NCBI RefSeq assembly: GCF_014961315.1
Contig: NZ_CP063141.1
Location: 1,240,001-1,304,000, forward strand
Source: Thermoflavifilum sp.
Lineage (GTDB): Bacteria > Bacteroidota > Bacteroidia > Chitinophagales > Chitinophagaceae
Length of the DNA: 64,000 bases
Reading direction: 5' to 3'
A program made the position numbers and the translations under genes. Position 1 is the first letter of the stretch. Every line of letters starts with the position of its first letter. A model generated the notes under the pieces. It saw only the letters and a list, made by a program, of their open reading frames with translations. It was not told the DNA's origin and searched no databases. Of this stretch, positions 19,069-26,855 are shown piece by piece.

Positions 19069-19614
19069 ATGTCCTGCTATATTTCACTTACCAATCCACA
19101 ACTTCCAGGGATTGTGGGGCTGCTAAATTATCGTCCGGAAACAGCCCGACCTTTGTGTGAACTTGCGGAAGTTTTACTGCGCCGCGATGAGGGATTGACC
19201 CCGCTGGAAAGGGAATGGATTGCTTCTTATGTTTCTTATTTAAATGGTTGTCATTTTTGCCATACATCTCATGGTGCAGCTACCTGTGCGCATGCGCATC
19301 AATCGGTGGATATGATTGATGAAATAGAGAAAGGGCCTGCATCCGATCAATTATCAGATAAGATGAAGGCTTTGCTGGTTATTGCCGGCCAGGTGCAACA
19401 GGGAGGCAAATGTGTAACGGAAGCCGCTATTCAAGCAGCTCGCAAGGCTGGTGCCACCGATGTGGAGATACACGATACGGTGCTTATTGCTGCTGCATTT
19501 TGTATGTACAATCGCTATGTTGACGGCCTGCATACCTGGGCTCCCGCCAATCGTGAGGATTATGCGGAAGAAGGCCGACAGATGGTATTTGAAGGATATT
19601 TGCGACATTTTTAA
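19069..19614 (+). CDS. AhpD-like carboxymuconolactone decarboxylase-family protein, copy 2
   Basis: Tandem duplicate of the preceding gene, about 181 residues. The start at 19069 is chosen because MSCYISL lines up exactly with the start of copy 1; an in-frame ATG at 19039 would add ten residues not found in copy 1. The thiol site GCHFCHTSHG is intact, as are long blocks such as EREWIASYVSYLNG, TCAHAHQS, DMIDEIEKGPAS and RYVDGLHTWAPA. The N-terminal third and the residues around 105-125 differ most. Two copies in a row may form a heteromer or serve two substrates. The next gene, a UnbV-like protein, starts about 210 bases on with its own -7 box. Confidence 0.88.
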   Translation: MSCYISLTNPQLPGIVGLLNYRPETARPLCELAEVLLRRDEGLTPLEREWIASYVSYLNGCHFCHTSHGAATCAHAHQSVDMIDEIEKGPASDQLSDKMKALLVIAGQVQQGGKCVTEAAIQAARKAGATDVEIHDTVLIAAAFCMYNRYVDGLHTWAPANREDYAEEGRQMVFEGYLRHF

Positions 19615-19793
19615 GATGAAAATAAACTCGTTTATTGGGTAAAAGGATAAACTATAAGATAGCGTGGTGGATTCTTCCTCCACGATTTTCTCAACCTGTT
19701 GATGATGAAATTTTATTCGCTTATGGCGTCTATGAAAAGATGCCGCATGAGATCATGTAAAATGGTATATGCAACCACTGAAAGATAAAATTG

Positions 19794-19801
19794 TATATTT
19801 G
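19794..19801 (+). promoter_or_regulatory. -7 box upstream of the UnbV-like gene
   Basis: TATATTTG is an exact match to TAnnTTTG, 24 bases before the start codon at 19825. No clear TTG lies 19-20 bases upstream, so only the -7 element is supported. The surrounding 19615-19793 has no other feature I can recognise. Confidence 0.45.
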
Positions 19802-19824
19802 GTATGACCTGAAAAACAAATCTG

Positions 19825-21624
19825 ATGCAGAAAGTAAAAAAAATACCCTGGCTGATTACTGTTGTGATTTTTGCATTTCTGCTTGTATTTACTGCTTTTT
19901 CTTCGAAGAAAGATTTTCTACACGGAGAAAAAAATATATTCCAGAAACAGGAAGCGATAAAAAAATTTGGCTTTTATTTAGATCCTGTAAATCAGCAGGC
20001 AGGTATTGATTTTCATCATTATTCGCCGCAGCTCGATCCGAAATTAAAGCATATTGAACCTCAGATTGCTTCCATGGGCGCTTCTGTTTCAGCGGTAGAT
20101 TTTGATCAGGATGGATGGGATGATCTGTATTTTACCAACAGCAGGCAGGGAAGCCAGAATGCACTTTACCGTAATTTGCACAATGGCAAATTTGAAAATG
20201 TAGCTGAGCAGGTGGGGCTGGCTGATCTCAACGATTCTGCATCCGGAGTATCGATGGGTGCTGTCTGGGGAGATTATGACAACGATGGTTATCCCGATGT
20301 ATTGATTTACAAATGGGGTAAACCAGAGTTGTTTCATAACGATCATGGAAAACGATTTGTAAATGTTACCGATAGCAGTGGTCTGCCCCAATGGGTGAAT
20401 GCCAACTGTGCCATCTGGTTTGATTTTAACAATGATGGTTTGCTCGATTTATTTATTGGTGGATATTACAGTGAAAAGCTCAATTTGTTTCATACATCCA
20501 CAACGCGTGTGATGCCTGAAAGTTTTCGTTATGCCAATAATGGCGGCAGAAAATATCTGCTCATGAATATGGGAAATGGAAAATTTAAAGATGTAACCGC
20601 ACAATATGGATTAAACTCTACCAGGTGGGTACTGGGTGCAGCGGCTGTTGACGTGAATGGAGATGGTTATCCTGATTTGTTTATTGCCGATGATTATAAT
20701 GTAAATGAATTGTATATTAACGATCATGGCAAAAGATTCATAGAAGTGGGCAGGCAGGCGGGGATCGGCAATATTCCGAAAAGCGGTATGTGTGTGAGTC
20801 TGGGTGATATTCTCGACGACGGAAAAATAGGTATTTACAATACCACCATTACAGAAAATGGCATTCTGCTTCAAGACAATAATTACTGGTATCCTGAAAG
20901 CGGATCAACATCTCCCTATCCGCATTTTGTGAATATGGCCAAGCTGGCGGGGATTGATAATGCAGGATGGAGTTATGGTGCACAATTTGGAGATCTGGAT
21001 AACGATGGTTATCAGGATTTATATGTAGCCAATGGATTTATTTCAGGTAAAAAAAATACATCTTACTGGTATGATTATTCAAAAATCACCAGCGGTAACA
21101 AAGCCATCATAGAAGATGCAAGGAACTGGCCGGATATGAAAGGTAAAAGTCAGTCGGGCTATGAACACGATAAGGTTTGGTTGAATCGCGGCGATGGTAC
21201 TTTTGAAGATATATCAAATATGATTATGCCCGATGTCACTTACGATGGCCGCGCCGTGGCTATGGCCGACCTGTGGAATAGAGGTGTACTGGATGTAATT
21301 GTAGCCAACCAGAACAATATTCCGTTGATTCTCAAAAATGATTTACAATTGCATCGCCACTGGATTGAATTTGATTTAAAAGGAACGGTAAGCAATGCCG
21401 ATGCAGCAGGAGCTGAAGTTCTGCTTGAATGGGATGGTAAAAAACAAATTCAGGTGATTACGGATGGATGTGGTTTTTCATCGCAAAACAGCCATCGCTT
21501 ACATTTTGGCCTGGGAAATCGTACACAGGTTGATCAGGTGATTATCAAATGGCCATCCGGAAAGACAACAACGCTTGTTCATCCGCAAATCGATAAGTTA
21601 CATGTTATTCGAGAGCCTGAATAA
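19825..21624 (+). CDS. UnbV-like FG-GAP/ASPIC protein (CRTAC1 family), membrane-anchored
   Basis: 599 residues with one N-terminal hydrophobic segment (ITVVIFAFLLVFTAF) and no lipobox, so anchored in the inner membrane and facing the periplasm. Five intact calcium loops are seen (DFDQDGWDDLY, DYDNDGYPDVL, DFNNDGLLDLF, DVNGDGYPDLF, DLDNDGYQDLY) and two degenerate ones (DILDDGKIGIY, DLWNRGVLDVI). The C-terminal ASPIC/UnbV region has AAGAEVLLEWDG, DGCGFSSQNSHRLHFGLG and IIKWPSGK. Unlike the two giant lipoproteins, it has one propeller block and the size of UnbV proteins. Its 3' end overlaps the next gene, a UnbU-like membrane protein, the same pair seen in enediyne cassettes and in many bacteria without enediynes. 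Confidence 0.86.
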   Translation: MQKVKKIPWLITVVIFAFLLVFTAFSSKKDFLHGEKNIFQKQEAIKKFGFYLDPVNQQAGIDFHHYSPQLDPKLKHIEPQIASMGASVSAVDFDQDGWDDLYFTNSRQGSQNALYRNLHNGKFENVAEQVGLADLNDSASGVSMGAVWGDYDNDGYPDVLIYKWGKPELFHNDHGKRFVNVTDSSGLPQWVNANCAIWFDFNNDGLLDLFIGGYYSEKLNLFHTSTTRVMPESFRYANNGGRKYLLMNMGNGKFKDVTAQYGLNSTRWVLGAAAVDVNGDGYPDLFIADDYNVNELYINDHGKRFIEVGRQAGIGNIPKSGMCVSLGDILDDGKIGIYNTTITENGILLQDNNYWYPESGSTSPYPHFVNMAKLAGIDNAGWSYGAQFGDLDNDGYQDLYVANGFISGKKNTSYWYDYSKITSGNKAIIEDARNWPDMKGKSQSGYEHDKVWLNRGDGTFEDISNMIMPDVTYDGRAVAMADLWNRGVLDVIVANQNNIPLILKNDLQLHRHWIEFDLKGTVSNADAAGAEVLLEWDGKKQIQVITDGCGFSSQNSHRLHFGLGNRTQVDQVIIKWPSGKTTTLVHPQIDKLHVIREPE

Positions 21625-22471
21625 GTCTATACGGGGAAACAAGCTGTTTCAGAGAATACCAACATTCAGTTTACTGCCCGAATTCTTGAAACGGAACTTT
21701 ACGTATGTGCCACCGGCGTTTATCACTTTATTGTTGCTGATTGGCCAGTTGAGTTTTGGCATACTGGATAGTTATGTGAATTTAATCGTAGCCGTCGCTA
21801 CAGCTATCATGACGGAGTGGTTATTATCTTATTTTGTATTGGGCATCAGGAAAAATCTTGCCAGTGCATACATCAGTGGTATCAGTGTGGGCATACTGAT
21901 TCGTTCAACCATGATATGGCCATACATCATTACATCTATGCTATCCATTATGTCGAAATATGTGTTTCGATATCGGGGAAGGCATATCTGGAACCCATCC
22001 AATTTTGGTGTGTCGTGGATGTTGTTTATGGCGCCGATGGATGTGGCCGGTCTGAGTATTCAATGGGGAAGCAATTTCCTGGCCCTGGTTGTGATATGGA
22101 TACTGGGTTTGATAATTGTAAACCGGGCAAAGCGCATGCATGTGACCATTGCTTATGTGATCAGCTTTATCATACTGGCCTATGTGCGAAGCATCATTAC
22201 GGGTGATACTTTTCAGGCTGAGGTTGCGCCACTTACCGGGCCCATGTATCAATTATTTATCTTTTTCATGATCACCGACCCGGCAACAACAGTATCCACA
22301 CGAAAGGGAAGAATTATTGTAGCAATACTGATAGCATGTGTGGAATTCTTCCTCAGGTTGAATAGTTTTATCTATGCTCCTTTTTATGCTTTATTTATCG
22401 TAGGCCCTATAGCCAGATTCATTGATCTGACTATACATCAACCTGAGCCCGCTGTCGTGCGGAGCGCATGA
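21602..22471 (+). CDS. UnbU-like polytopic membrane protein related to RnfD/NqrB
   Basis: About 289 residues with roughly eight transmembrane segments. Resemblance to the NqrB/RnfD family is seen in RHIWNPSNFGVSWML and FFMITDPATTVSTRKGR. I do not see the SGAT motif whose threonine carries covalent FMN in NqrB and RnfD, so the flavin is probably absent or bound differently. The ATG at 21602 is preferred over a TTG at 21575; it overlaps the end of the UnbV-like gene by 23 bases, which implies translational coupling. The pair probably forms a membrane complex with the propeller on the periplasmic side. No other Rnf or Nqr subunit is present in the window, so an ion-pumping role is unlikely. The name UnbU rests on recalled family likeness. 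Confidence 0.75.
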   Translation: MLFESLNKSIRGNKLFQRIPTFSLLPEFLKRNFTYVPPAFITLLLLIGQLSFGILDSYVNLIVAVATAIMTEWLLSYFVLGIRKNLASAYISGISVGILIRSTMIWPYIITSMLSIMSKYVFRYRGRHIWNPSNFGVSWMLFMAPMDVAGLSIQWGSNFLALVVIWILGLIIVNRAKRMHVTIAYVISFIILAYVRSIITGDTFQAEVAPLTGPMYQLFIFFMITDPATTVSTRKGRIIVAILIACVEFFLRLNSFIYAPFYALFIVGPIARFIDLTIHQPEPAVVRSA

Positions 22472-22743
22472 ATAAGTGATACACATCCACATGTGAAAAA
22501 TATCGTGTCATTATGCAACATACATCTGCATTGAACGTGTATTGTTGATGATATACATCAGCCGTCTGTTGGATCCATATGCATATAAGCATCAACTTCA
22601 ATGTGCATATCGAATCAATGCTGTTGTATGTACAATTGGAAGTGCATACGCAGGTTTTTGCATATCCTGGAAAGGCATAGTTTGCATCTGCTTGCTGATT
22701 TCGGTATGTATGTACTTGAGATGCTGTTTAAAAAGTATTTGTG
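22472..22743. other. Non-coding gap between convergent genes
   Basis: Between the stops of the UnbU-like gene and the MFS gene. It is AT-rich with many ATGCAT/TGCATA steps. Only a weak 5-base hairpin (CACAT/ATGTG near 22483) is visible, not a convincing terminator. I see no tRNA, conserved RNA or small gene. Confidence 0.5.
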
Positions 22744-24381
22744 TTACCATGCGGATGTGCTCACCTGTTGTACAGGTTGCATTTCTTCAGCCGTAATATC
22801 TTCAAGGTTACGTTTGCGGGTTTCTATTCCCAGCATCATCATGGCAATCGCGGCCAGTACAAGAGGTAATGCGGCGATCAGTGCCGTAGCGGTTATCGAG
22901 GGAGGTGCTACGGCAAATGCAACCAGTGCAATGATAAATACACCAGCGATCTGGGTCATACCGGAGATAAGACCACTTCCTCGTGAGCGTATAGCTGTGG
23001 GGTAGATTTCTGCTGCATACGCGGCAAGTACCGACAGAATTGCACTTACGCCCCAGATGGGCAGAATAAGCAATGCATATAACAGGATGGGATGCTGGAT
23101 GATATGATTTCCAAAGATCAAAAAACCAATCATAGAAGCGGCTGTGAGTGCGGTAAGTAAAACAATGGTACGTTTGCTGCTCCAGAATCCATACATCCAG
23201 GCCACCAGAAAATTAAGGGGAAAACCTATCAATGCCGCATTTCGTAAGATAGCAAAAGAACGTTGTTGAGAAAAGCCTAACTCTTGCAAATTAGAAGGAA
23301 TCCAGAGTTGAAATCCGAATCGTACAAAACCGGTTCCCAGAGCCAACAGGACGACTGCAGCAGTAATGCCTAAAAATGGGGTAGAAAATAAATCTTTAAA
23401 GCGGGCATGCTTACCGATGTGTGGTTGATGGGACATGGATATCCTGGATGTATCATCCTGTTGTGTGATGGCAACTGCACCAAATCTTTTCATAATTTTT
23501 TCGGCTTCTTTCACGCGGCCATGCAGTAATAAAAAACGTGGCGATTCGGGTATCCAGTGATTCAGCAGAATAAGTAACAACCCCGTGGGAAAACCAATTA
23601 ACCAGAGGATGCGCCAGTTGTAATGGGGCACCAGCCAGGAAGCCAGGGAACTGGTAATCAGATAAGCACCTGCAATATCGCCTCCGATCAACACCATCAG
23701 CCAGCCCCGATGGCGTGCCGGAATACATTCGGCCATTAATGTAAACAAAATAGGTAGCATACCACCCACACCAAAACCCATGATCAGGCACATCATACAA
23801 TTCATCCAGAACTCGGGCATAGCCCCGCAGGCGCTGGTTGCAATAAATACTACAGCCGCCATTAAAATTGACGCCCTCCGGCCCATGTGATCGCTCATCC
23901 ATCCCCAGATAAAAGAACCCATGATGGTTCCCGAAATTCCACACAGGGGCAACAAAGCCACCGGCACATGGCCGTGAGGATTGACGGGTGATTTTAATCC
24001 GTACTCAATCGCAGCCCCCGGTACTACAAATGAAAGAATGGTGGGTTTCATCACGTCCAGTGTCATGGCTAAAGCCATCACAAATAACAGGGCGATGTGC
24101 GGCCATCGTATCGGTACATCATCTAAAGCCCGCACCTGCAAAGTCTGGTCATTCAATCCGATATGCGATTTTTCCGGTATGAGGCCCAATATGGTGATGC
24201 CTAATCCTACCACCATCCAGATCATACCCATGATCATACTGAAGTCCATGCGCATGCCCACCAGGCGATATCCCATATTGCTTGCATGAAAATACATGGG
24301 CAATTGCATGGCCATGCCTATCGAAACCATCGTGCAGCCTATCCAGAAAATGGTTTTACGGGAAAGGGGAAATTTGTTCAT
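22744..24381 (-). CDS. MFS transporter, sugar/SV2-like type
   Basis: Inner-membrane secondary transporter of 545 residues, longer than the usual 400-450. Two extra hydrophobic segments precede the normal 12 (about residues 10-30 and 48-68), giving around 14. The first MFS loop motif appears as GWMSDHMGRRASIL, and IPESPRFLLLHGRVKEAEKIM is the sugar/SV2-type cytoplasmic loop before the central linker. A late loop AEIYPTAIRSRGSG matches the same branch. The substrate cannot be read. The gene is divergent from the AsnB-like/radical SAM/halogenase-like operon, with 201 bases between start codons, so export of that operon's product or import of its precursor is plausible. A weak -7 box TATCTTTA lies on the minus strand near 24414. 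Confidence 0.88.
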   Translation of the reverse strand: MNKFPLSRKTIFWIGCTMVSIGMAMQLPMYFHASNMGYRLVGMRMDFSMIMGMIWMVVGLGITILGLIPEKSHIGLNDQTLQVRALDDVPIRWPHIALLFVMALAMTLDVMKPTILSFVVPGAAIEYGLKSPVNPHGHVPVALLPLCGISGTIMGSFIWGWMSDHMGRRASILMAAVVFIATSACGAMPEFWMNCMMCLIMGFGVGGMLPILFTLMAECIPARHRGWLMVLIGGDIAGAYLITSSLASWLVPHYNWRILWLIGFPTGLLLILLNHWIPESPRFLLLHGRVKEAEKIMKRFGAVAITQQDDTSRISMSHQPHIGKHARFKDLFSTPFLGITAAVVLLALGTGFVRFGFQLWIPSNLQELGFSQQRSFAILRNAALIGFPLNFLVAWMYGFWSSKRTIVLLTALTAASMIGFLIFGNHIIQHPILLYALLILPIWGVSAILSVLAAYAAEIYPTAIRSRGSGLISGMTQIAGVFIIALVAFAVAPPSITATALIAALPLVLAAIAMMMLGIETRKRNLEDITAEEMQPVQQVSTSAW

Positions 24382-24520
24382 ACGTGAATCCAGTTATATG
24401 CTTGCCTTAAAGATAAATTTTTTGACGAAATAAAATAGTAAATGCGCAAGTTTGATGGAAGGAATAAAGATGAGCATGCATAAGCCTTGATGTGATAAAG
24501 CACAGCATATACATTCGATT

Positions 24521-24547
24521 TTGCTGATGAATTTTTTAATAGTTTTG
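24521..24547 (+). promoter_or_regulatory. Promoter of the AsnB-like/radical SAM/halogenase-like operon
   Basis: TTG at 24521-24523, a somewhat short 16-base spacer, and an exact -7 box TAGTTTTG at 24540-24547. It lies 36 bases before the start codon at 24583. No small precursor peptide gene is evident between this box and the MFS gene. Confidence 0.55.
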
Positions 24548-24582
24548 GGTAGACAACATTTCAAAATATTTCACTAAACAGC

Positions 24583-25941
24583 ATGGATATGATGGCTCAC
24601 GCAACGCATCTGCAAGATTTTGTGAATTTGCTCGACAGCAACAAGAATGTGATACTGAACATGACAACCGATGCGGCGGAATCACTTTTACTGGCCGATG
24701 ATCCACGAGCAGTACGCAATATTGAAGGGCAGTTTGCCCTTGTTGTGCGTAAAGATCAGGACGTGTATATGGCGCGGTCCATAGGGCGGCCTATGCGGTA
24801 TTTTCTGGCCAAGCAAACGAATGGACCGCTGTTGATAGTAGCCGAACGGATAGATGAAATTTATACGGAATTGAAGCGCAGGGGGCTGGAAGAGCAATTT
24901 CATCCATCATACACCCGCATGGTGCCCGCACATTATGTGGTGCGATTGCAACTGATTGGTTGTCCGGATCCCAATCCTGTGTATCAGCGCTATTTTGAGC
25001 CTGTAAGGGATCGTTTACCGGCCGATCTGGAAGTGATTGGCCGTGCATACATCGGTGCACTGGCCGATGTCTGTCAGAAATGGTTGATGCAGATTCCACC
25101 CCGGGAACCGGTTGGTGTGCTGTTTTCCGGCGGCATCGACAGTGGTTCGGTGTTTTTGGTATTGTATCATCTGATGTTGCAGATGGGCATGCAGCCACAA
25201 AGGCTCAAGGCATTTACCCTCTCGGTGCGAGATGACTCGGGTGATGCCATGCTTTCGGCCGATGCAAGTCAGGCCCAGGATTTTCTGAATCAACTTGGAT
25301 TGAGTCTGTTTTTAGAAGTGATGGAAGTACCCGCGTCGGCAGTAGATTATCGGGAGGCTATTCGCGTGATAGAAGATTATAAACCGCTGGATGTAGAGGC
25401 GGCAGCCATGACGCTGGCCCTTTGCAAAGAGATTCGCCGGCAGTATCCCGAATGGAAATACCTGGCCGATGGCGACGGCGGCGATGAAAACCTGAAAGAT
25501 TATCCAATTGAAGAAAACAGTGAGCTTACGATTCGCAGTGTGTTGAATAATCCTTTGCTCTATCACGAAGGATGGGGGGTCGATAAAATCAAACATTCAC
25601 TCACCTATTCAGGCGGCATGAGCAGGGGACATGTCCGCTCATACGCACCGGCTCGCATGCTGGGGTTTCAACCATTCAGTCCCTATGCTTTGCCCGAAGT
25701 GATAGAAGTATCGGAAGGCATCCCATTTATTGAACTCACGCAATGGAGCCATGAAAAATTATATGCATTAAAAGGTGAAATCGTAAAAAGAGGAGTAAAA
25801 GCCATTACCGGTATCGACATGCCAGTTTATCCCAAGCGTCGTTTTCAACACGGAGCCGTACCACTTCAACTCAAATCCCGGATATTTCCCGGAAATGAAC
25901 ACCTGTACCGCCGGTATTTTCAATCGCTTTATGTCAGATGA
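24583..25941 (+). CDS. Asparagine-synthetase-like ATP-dependent enzyme without glutaminase cysteine
   Basis: 452 residues. The C-terminal half is an AsnB-type PP-loop ATPase: SGGIDS at residues 182-187, ADGDGGDENL further on, and the C-terminal SYAPARMLGFQPFSPY and YPKRRFQHGA. The N-terminal part keeps the outline of the Ntn glutaminase domain (EGQFALVV and ARSIGRPMRYF match GxFAF and RDRFGxKPLYY of AsnB) but is short and starts MDMMAH, so the catalytic Cys2 is missing. Such enzymes activate a carboxylate as an adenylate and use a nucleophile other than glutamine-derived ammonia, as in beta-lactam synthetase and lasso-peptide cyclase. Ordinary asparagine synthesis is therefore unlikely. It overlaps the radical SAM gene by four bases (ATGA), so the two are translationally coupled. 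Confidence 0.85.
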   Translation: MDMMAHATHLQDFVNLLDSNKNVILNMTTDAAESLLLADDPRAVRNIEGQFALVVRKDQDVYMARSIGRPMRYFLAKQTNGPLLIVAERIDEIYTELKRRGLEEQFHPSYTRMVPAHYVVRLQLIGCPDPNPVYQRYFEPVRDRLPADLEVIGRAYIGALADVCQKWLMQIPPREPVGVLFSGGIDSGSVFLVLYHLMLQMGMQPQRLKAFTLSVRDDSGDAMLSADASQAQDFLNQLGLSLFLEVMEVPASAVDYREAIRVIEDYKPLDVEAAAMTLALCKEIRRQYPEWKYLADGDGGDENLKDYPIEENSELTIRSVLNNPLLYHEGWGVDKIKHSLTYSGGMSRGHVRSYAPARMLGFQPFSPYALPEVIEVSEGIPFIELTQWSHEKLYALKGEIVKRGVKAITGIDMPVYPKRRFQHGAVPLQLKSRIFPGNEHLYRRYFQSLYVR

Positions 25942-26855
25942 TGAATCGGAAACCAGAAGTGCAGCTGAATCCTTTTATTCCTTACCATTTCTTACACGAG
26001 CAGGAGCCCGATTCGGCAGGTGTTGTTCAAGAAGTAAATACCATTTTTCTGGCCAGTAAAACCTGTGCCTTTTCCTGCATATTCTGTGATTTGTGGAAAA
26101 GCACCCTGGAACAGTCACCCCCGAAAGGCGCATTTTTGCATCAAATGGATTATGCCCTGAAACGCTTGCCCGATGCGCAGGTGGTAAAATTGTATAACAA
26201 CGGCAATTTCTTTGATGTGAAAACCCTCTCGCCCGACGATTATCTCGATATCTGCAGACGACTTAACCGGTATGAACGGGTGATTGTAGAAAATCATCCG
26301 TTGCTTTGCGGGCCGATATGCCTGAGGTTCCAACAACAACTTGCAGGACAGCTGGAAGTAGCGATGGGGCTGGAGACCATTCATCCCGGAGTTTTACCCC
26401 GATTGGGGAAACAATTCAACAAAGCAGATTTTTGCCGGGCAGCTGATTTTTTATTAAGCCATCATATTGATGTCCGGGTATTTGTATTGCTGAATCCACC
26501 TTATCTTACCGAGCCCCGGGAAAGTGTGTACTGGACACTGGAGAGCATACGTTTTGCATTTGCGCAGGGTGCAACCTGTTGTGCCGTAATTCCAACACGA
26601 GCCACCACAGCAGAAATGCAGCGATTGGCCCAGCAGGGTGATTATCAAATACCTACCCTGGATATGCTGGAGGATGTGGTGGAAAAGGCCCTGCAGGATG
26701 GCTATAGACGGGTATTTGCCGATACCTGGGATATCGCCTTCATGGCCAGATGCCCGCATTGTTTTGAAGCTCGAAAGCAAAGGCTGGAGCGGATGAACCT
26801 CACGCAACGGCTGGAGGCTCGTATTCACTGTGCATATTGCCAGACCCATGCTTAA
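25938..26855 (+). CDS. Radical SAM protein with C-terminal CxxC pair
   Basis: 305 residues. The 4Fe-4S/SAM site is TCAFSCIFCDLWK with Cys43, Cys47 and Cys50 in the canonical CxxxCxxC spacing. KLYNNGNFFD resembles the xLxNSGxFFD segment of Elp3/MiaB-like uncharacterised oxidoreductases (COG1244 type), a group that also includes the archaeosine enzyme RaSEA. Near the C-terminus are two more pairs, C272-P-H-C275 and C298-A-Y-C301, arranged like a zinc ribbon or auxiliary cluster. The substrate is unknown. It overlaps the AsnB-like gene by four bases and the next gene by a few bases, so the three proteins are made together. Radical chemistry on a product of the AsnB-like enzyme is the simplest reading. 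Confidence 0.85.
   Translation: MMNRKPEVQLNPFIPYHFLHEQEPDSAGVVQEVNTIFLASKTCAFSCIFCDLWKSTLEQSPPKGAFLHQMDYALKRLPDAQVVKLYNNGNFFDVKTLSPDDYLDICRRLNRYERVIVENHPLLCGPICLRFQQQLAGQLEVAMGLETIHPGVLPRLGKQFNKADFCRAADFLLSHHIDVRVFVLLNPPYLTEPRESVYWTLESIRFAFAQGATCCAVIPTRATTAEMQRLAQQGDYQIPTLDMLEDVVEKALQDGYRRVFADTWDIAFMARCPHCFEARKQRLERMNLTQRLEARIHCAYCQTHA

Noticed and set aside
21602..22471. Subunit of an Rnf or Nqr ion pump
   Set aside because: No other subunit is present, the flavinylation motif is not visible, and it pairs with a UnbV-like gene.
24382..24582. Possible precursor peptide gene upstream of the AsnB-like gene
   Set aside because: Only frames of about 11-13 codons are found, without a leader-like sequence, so none is supported.
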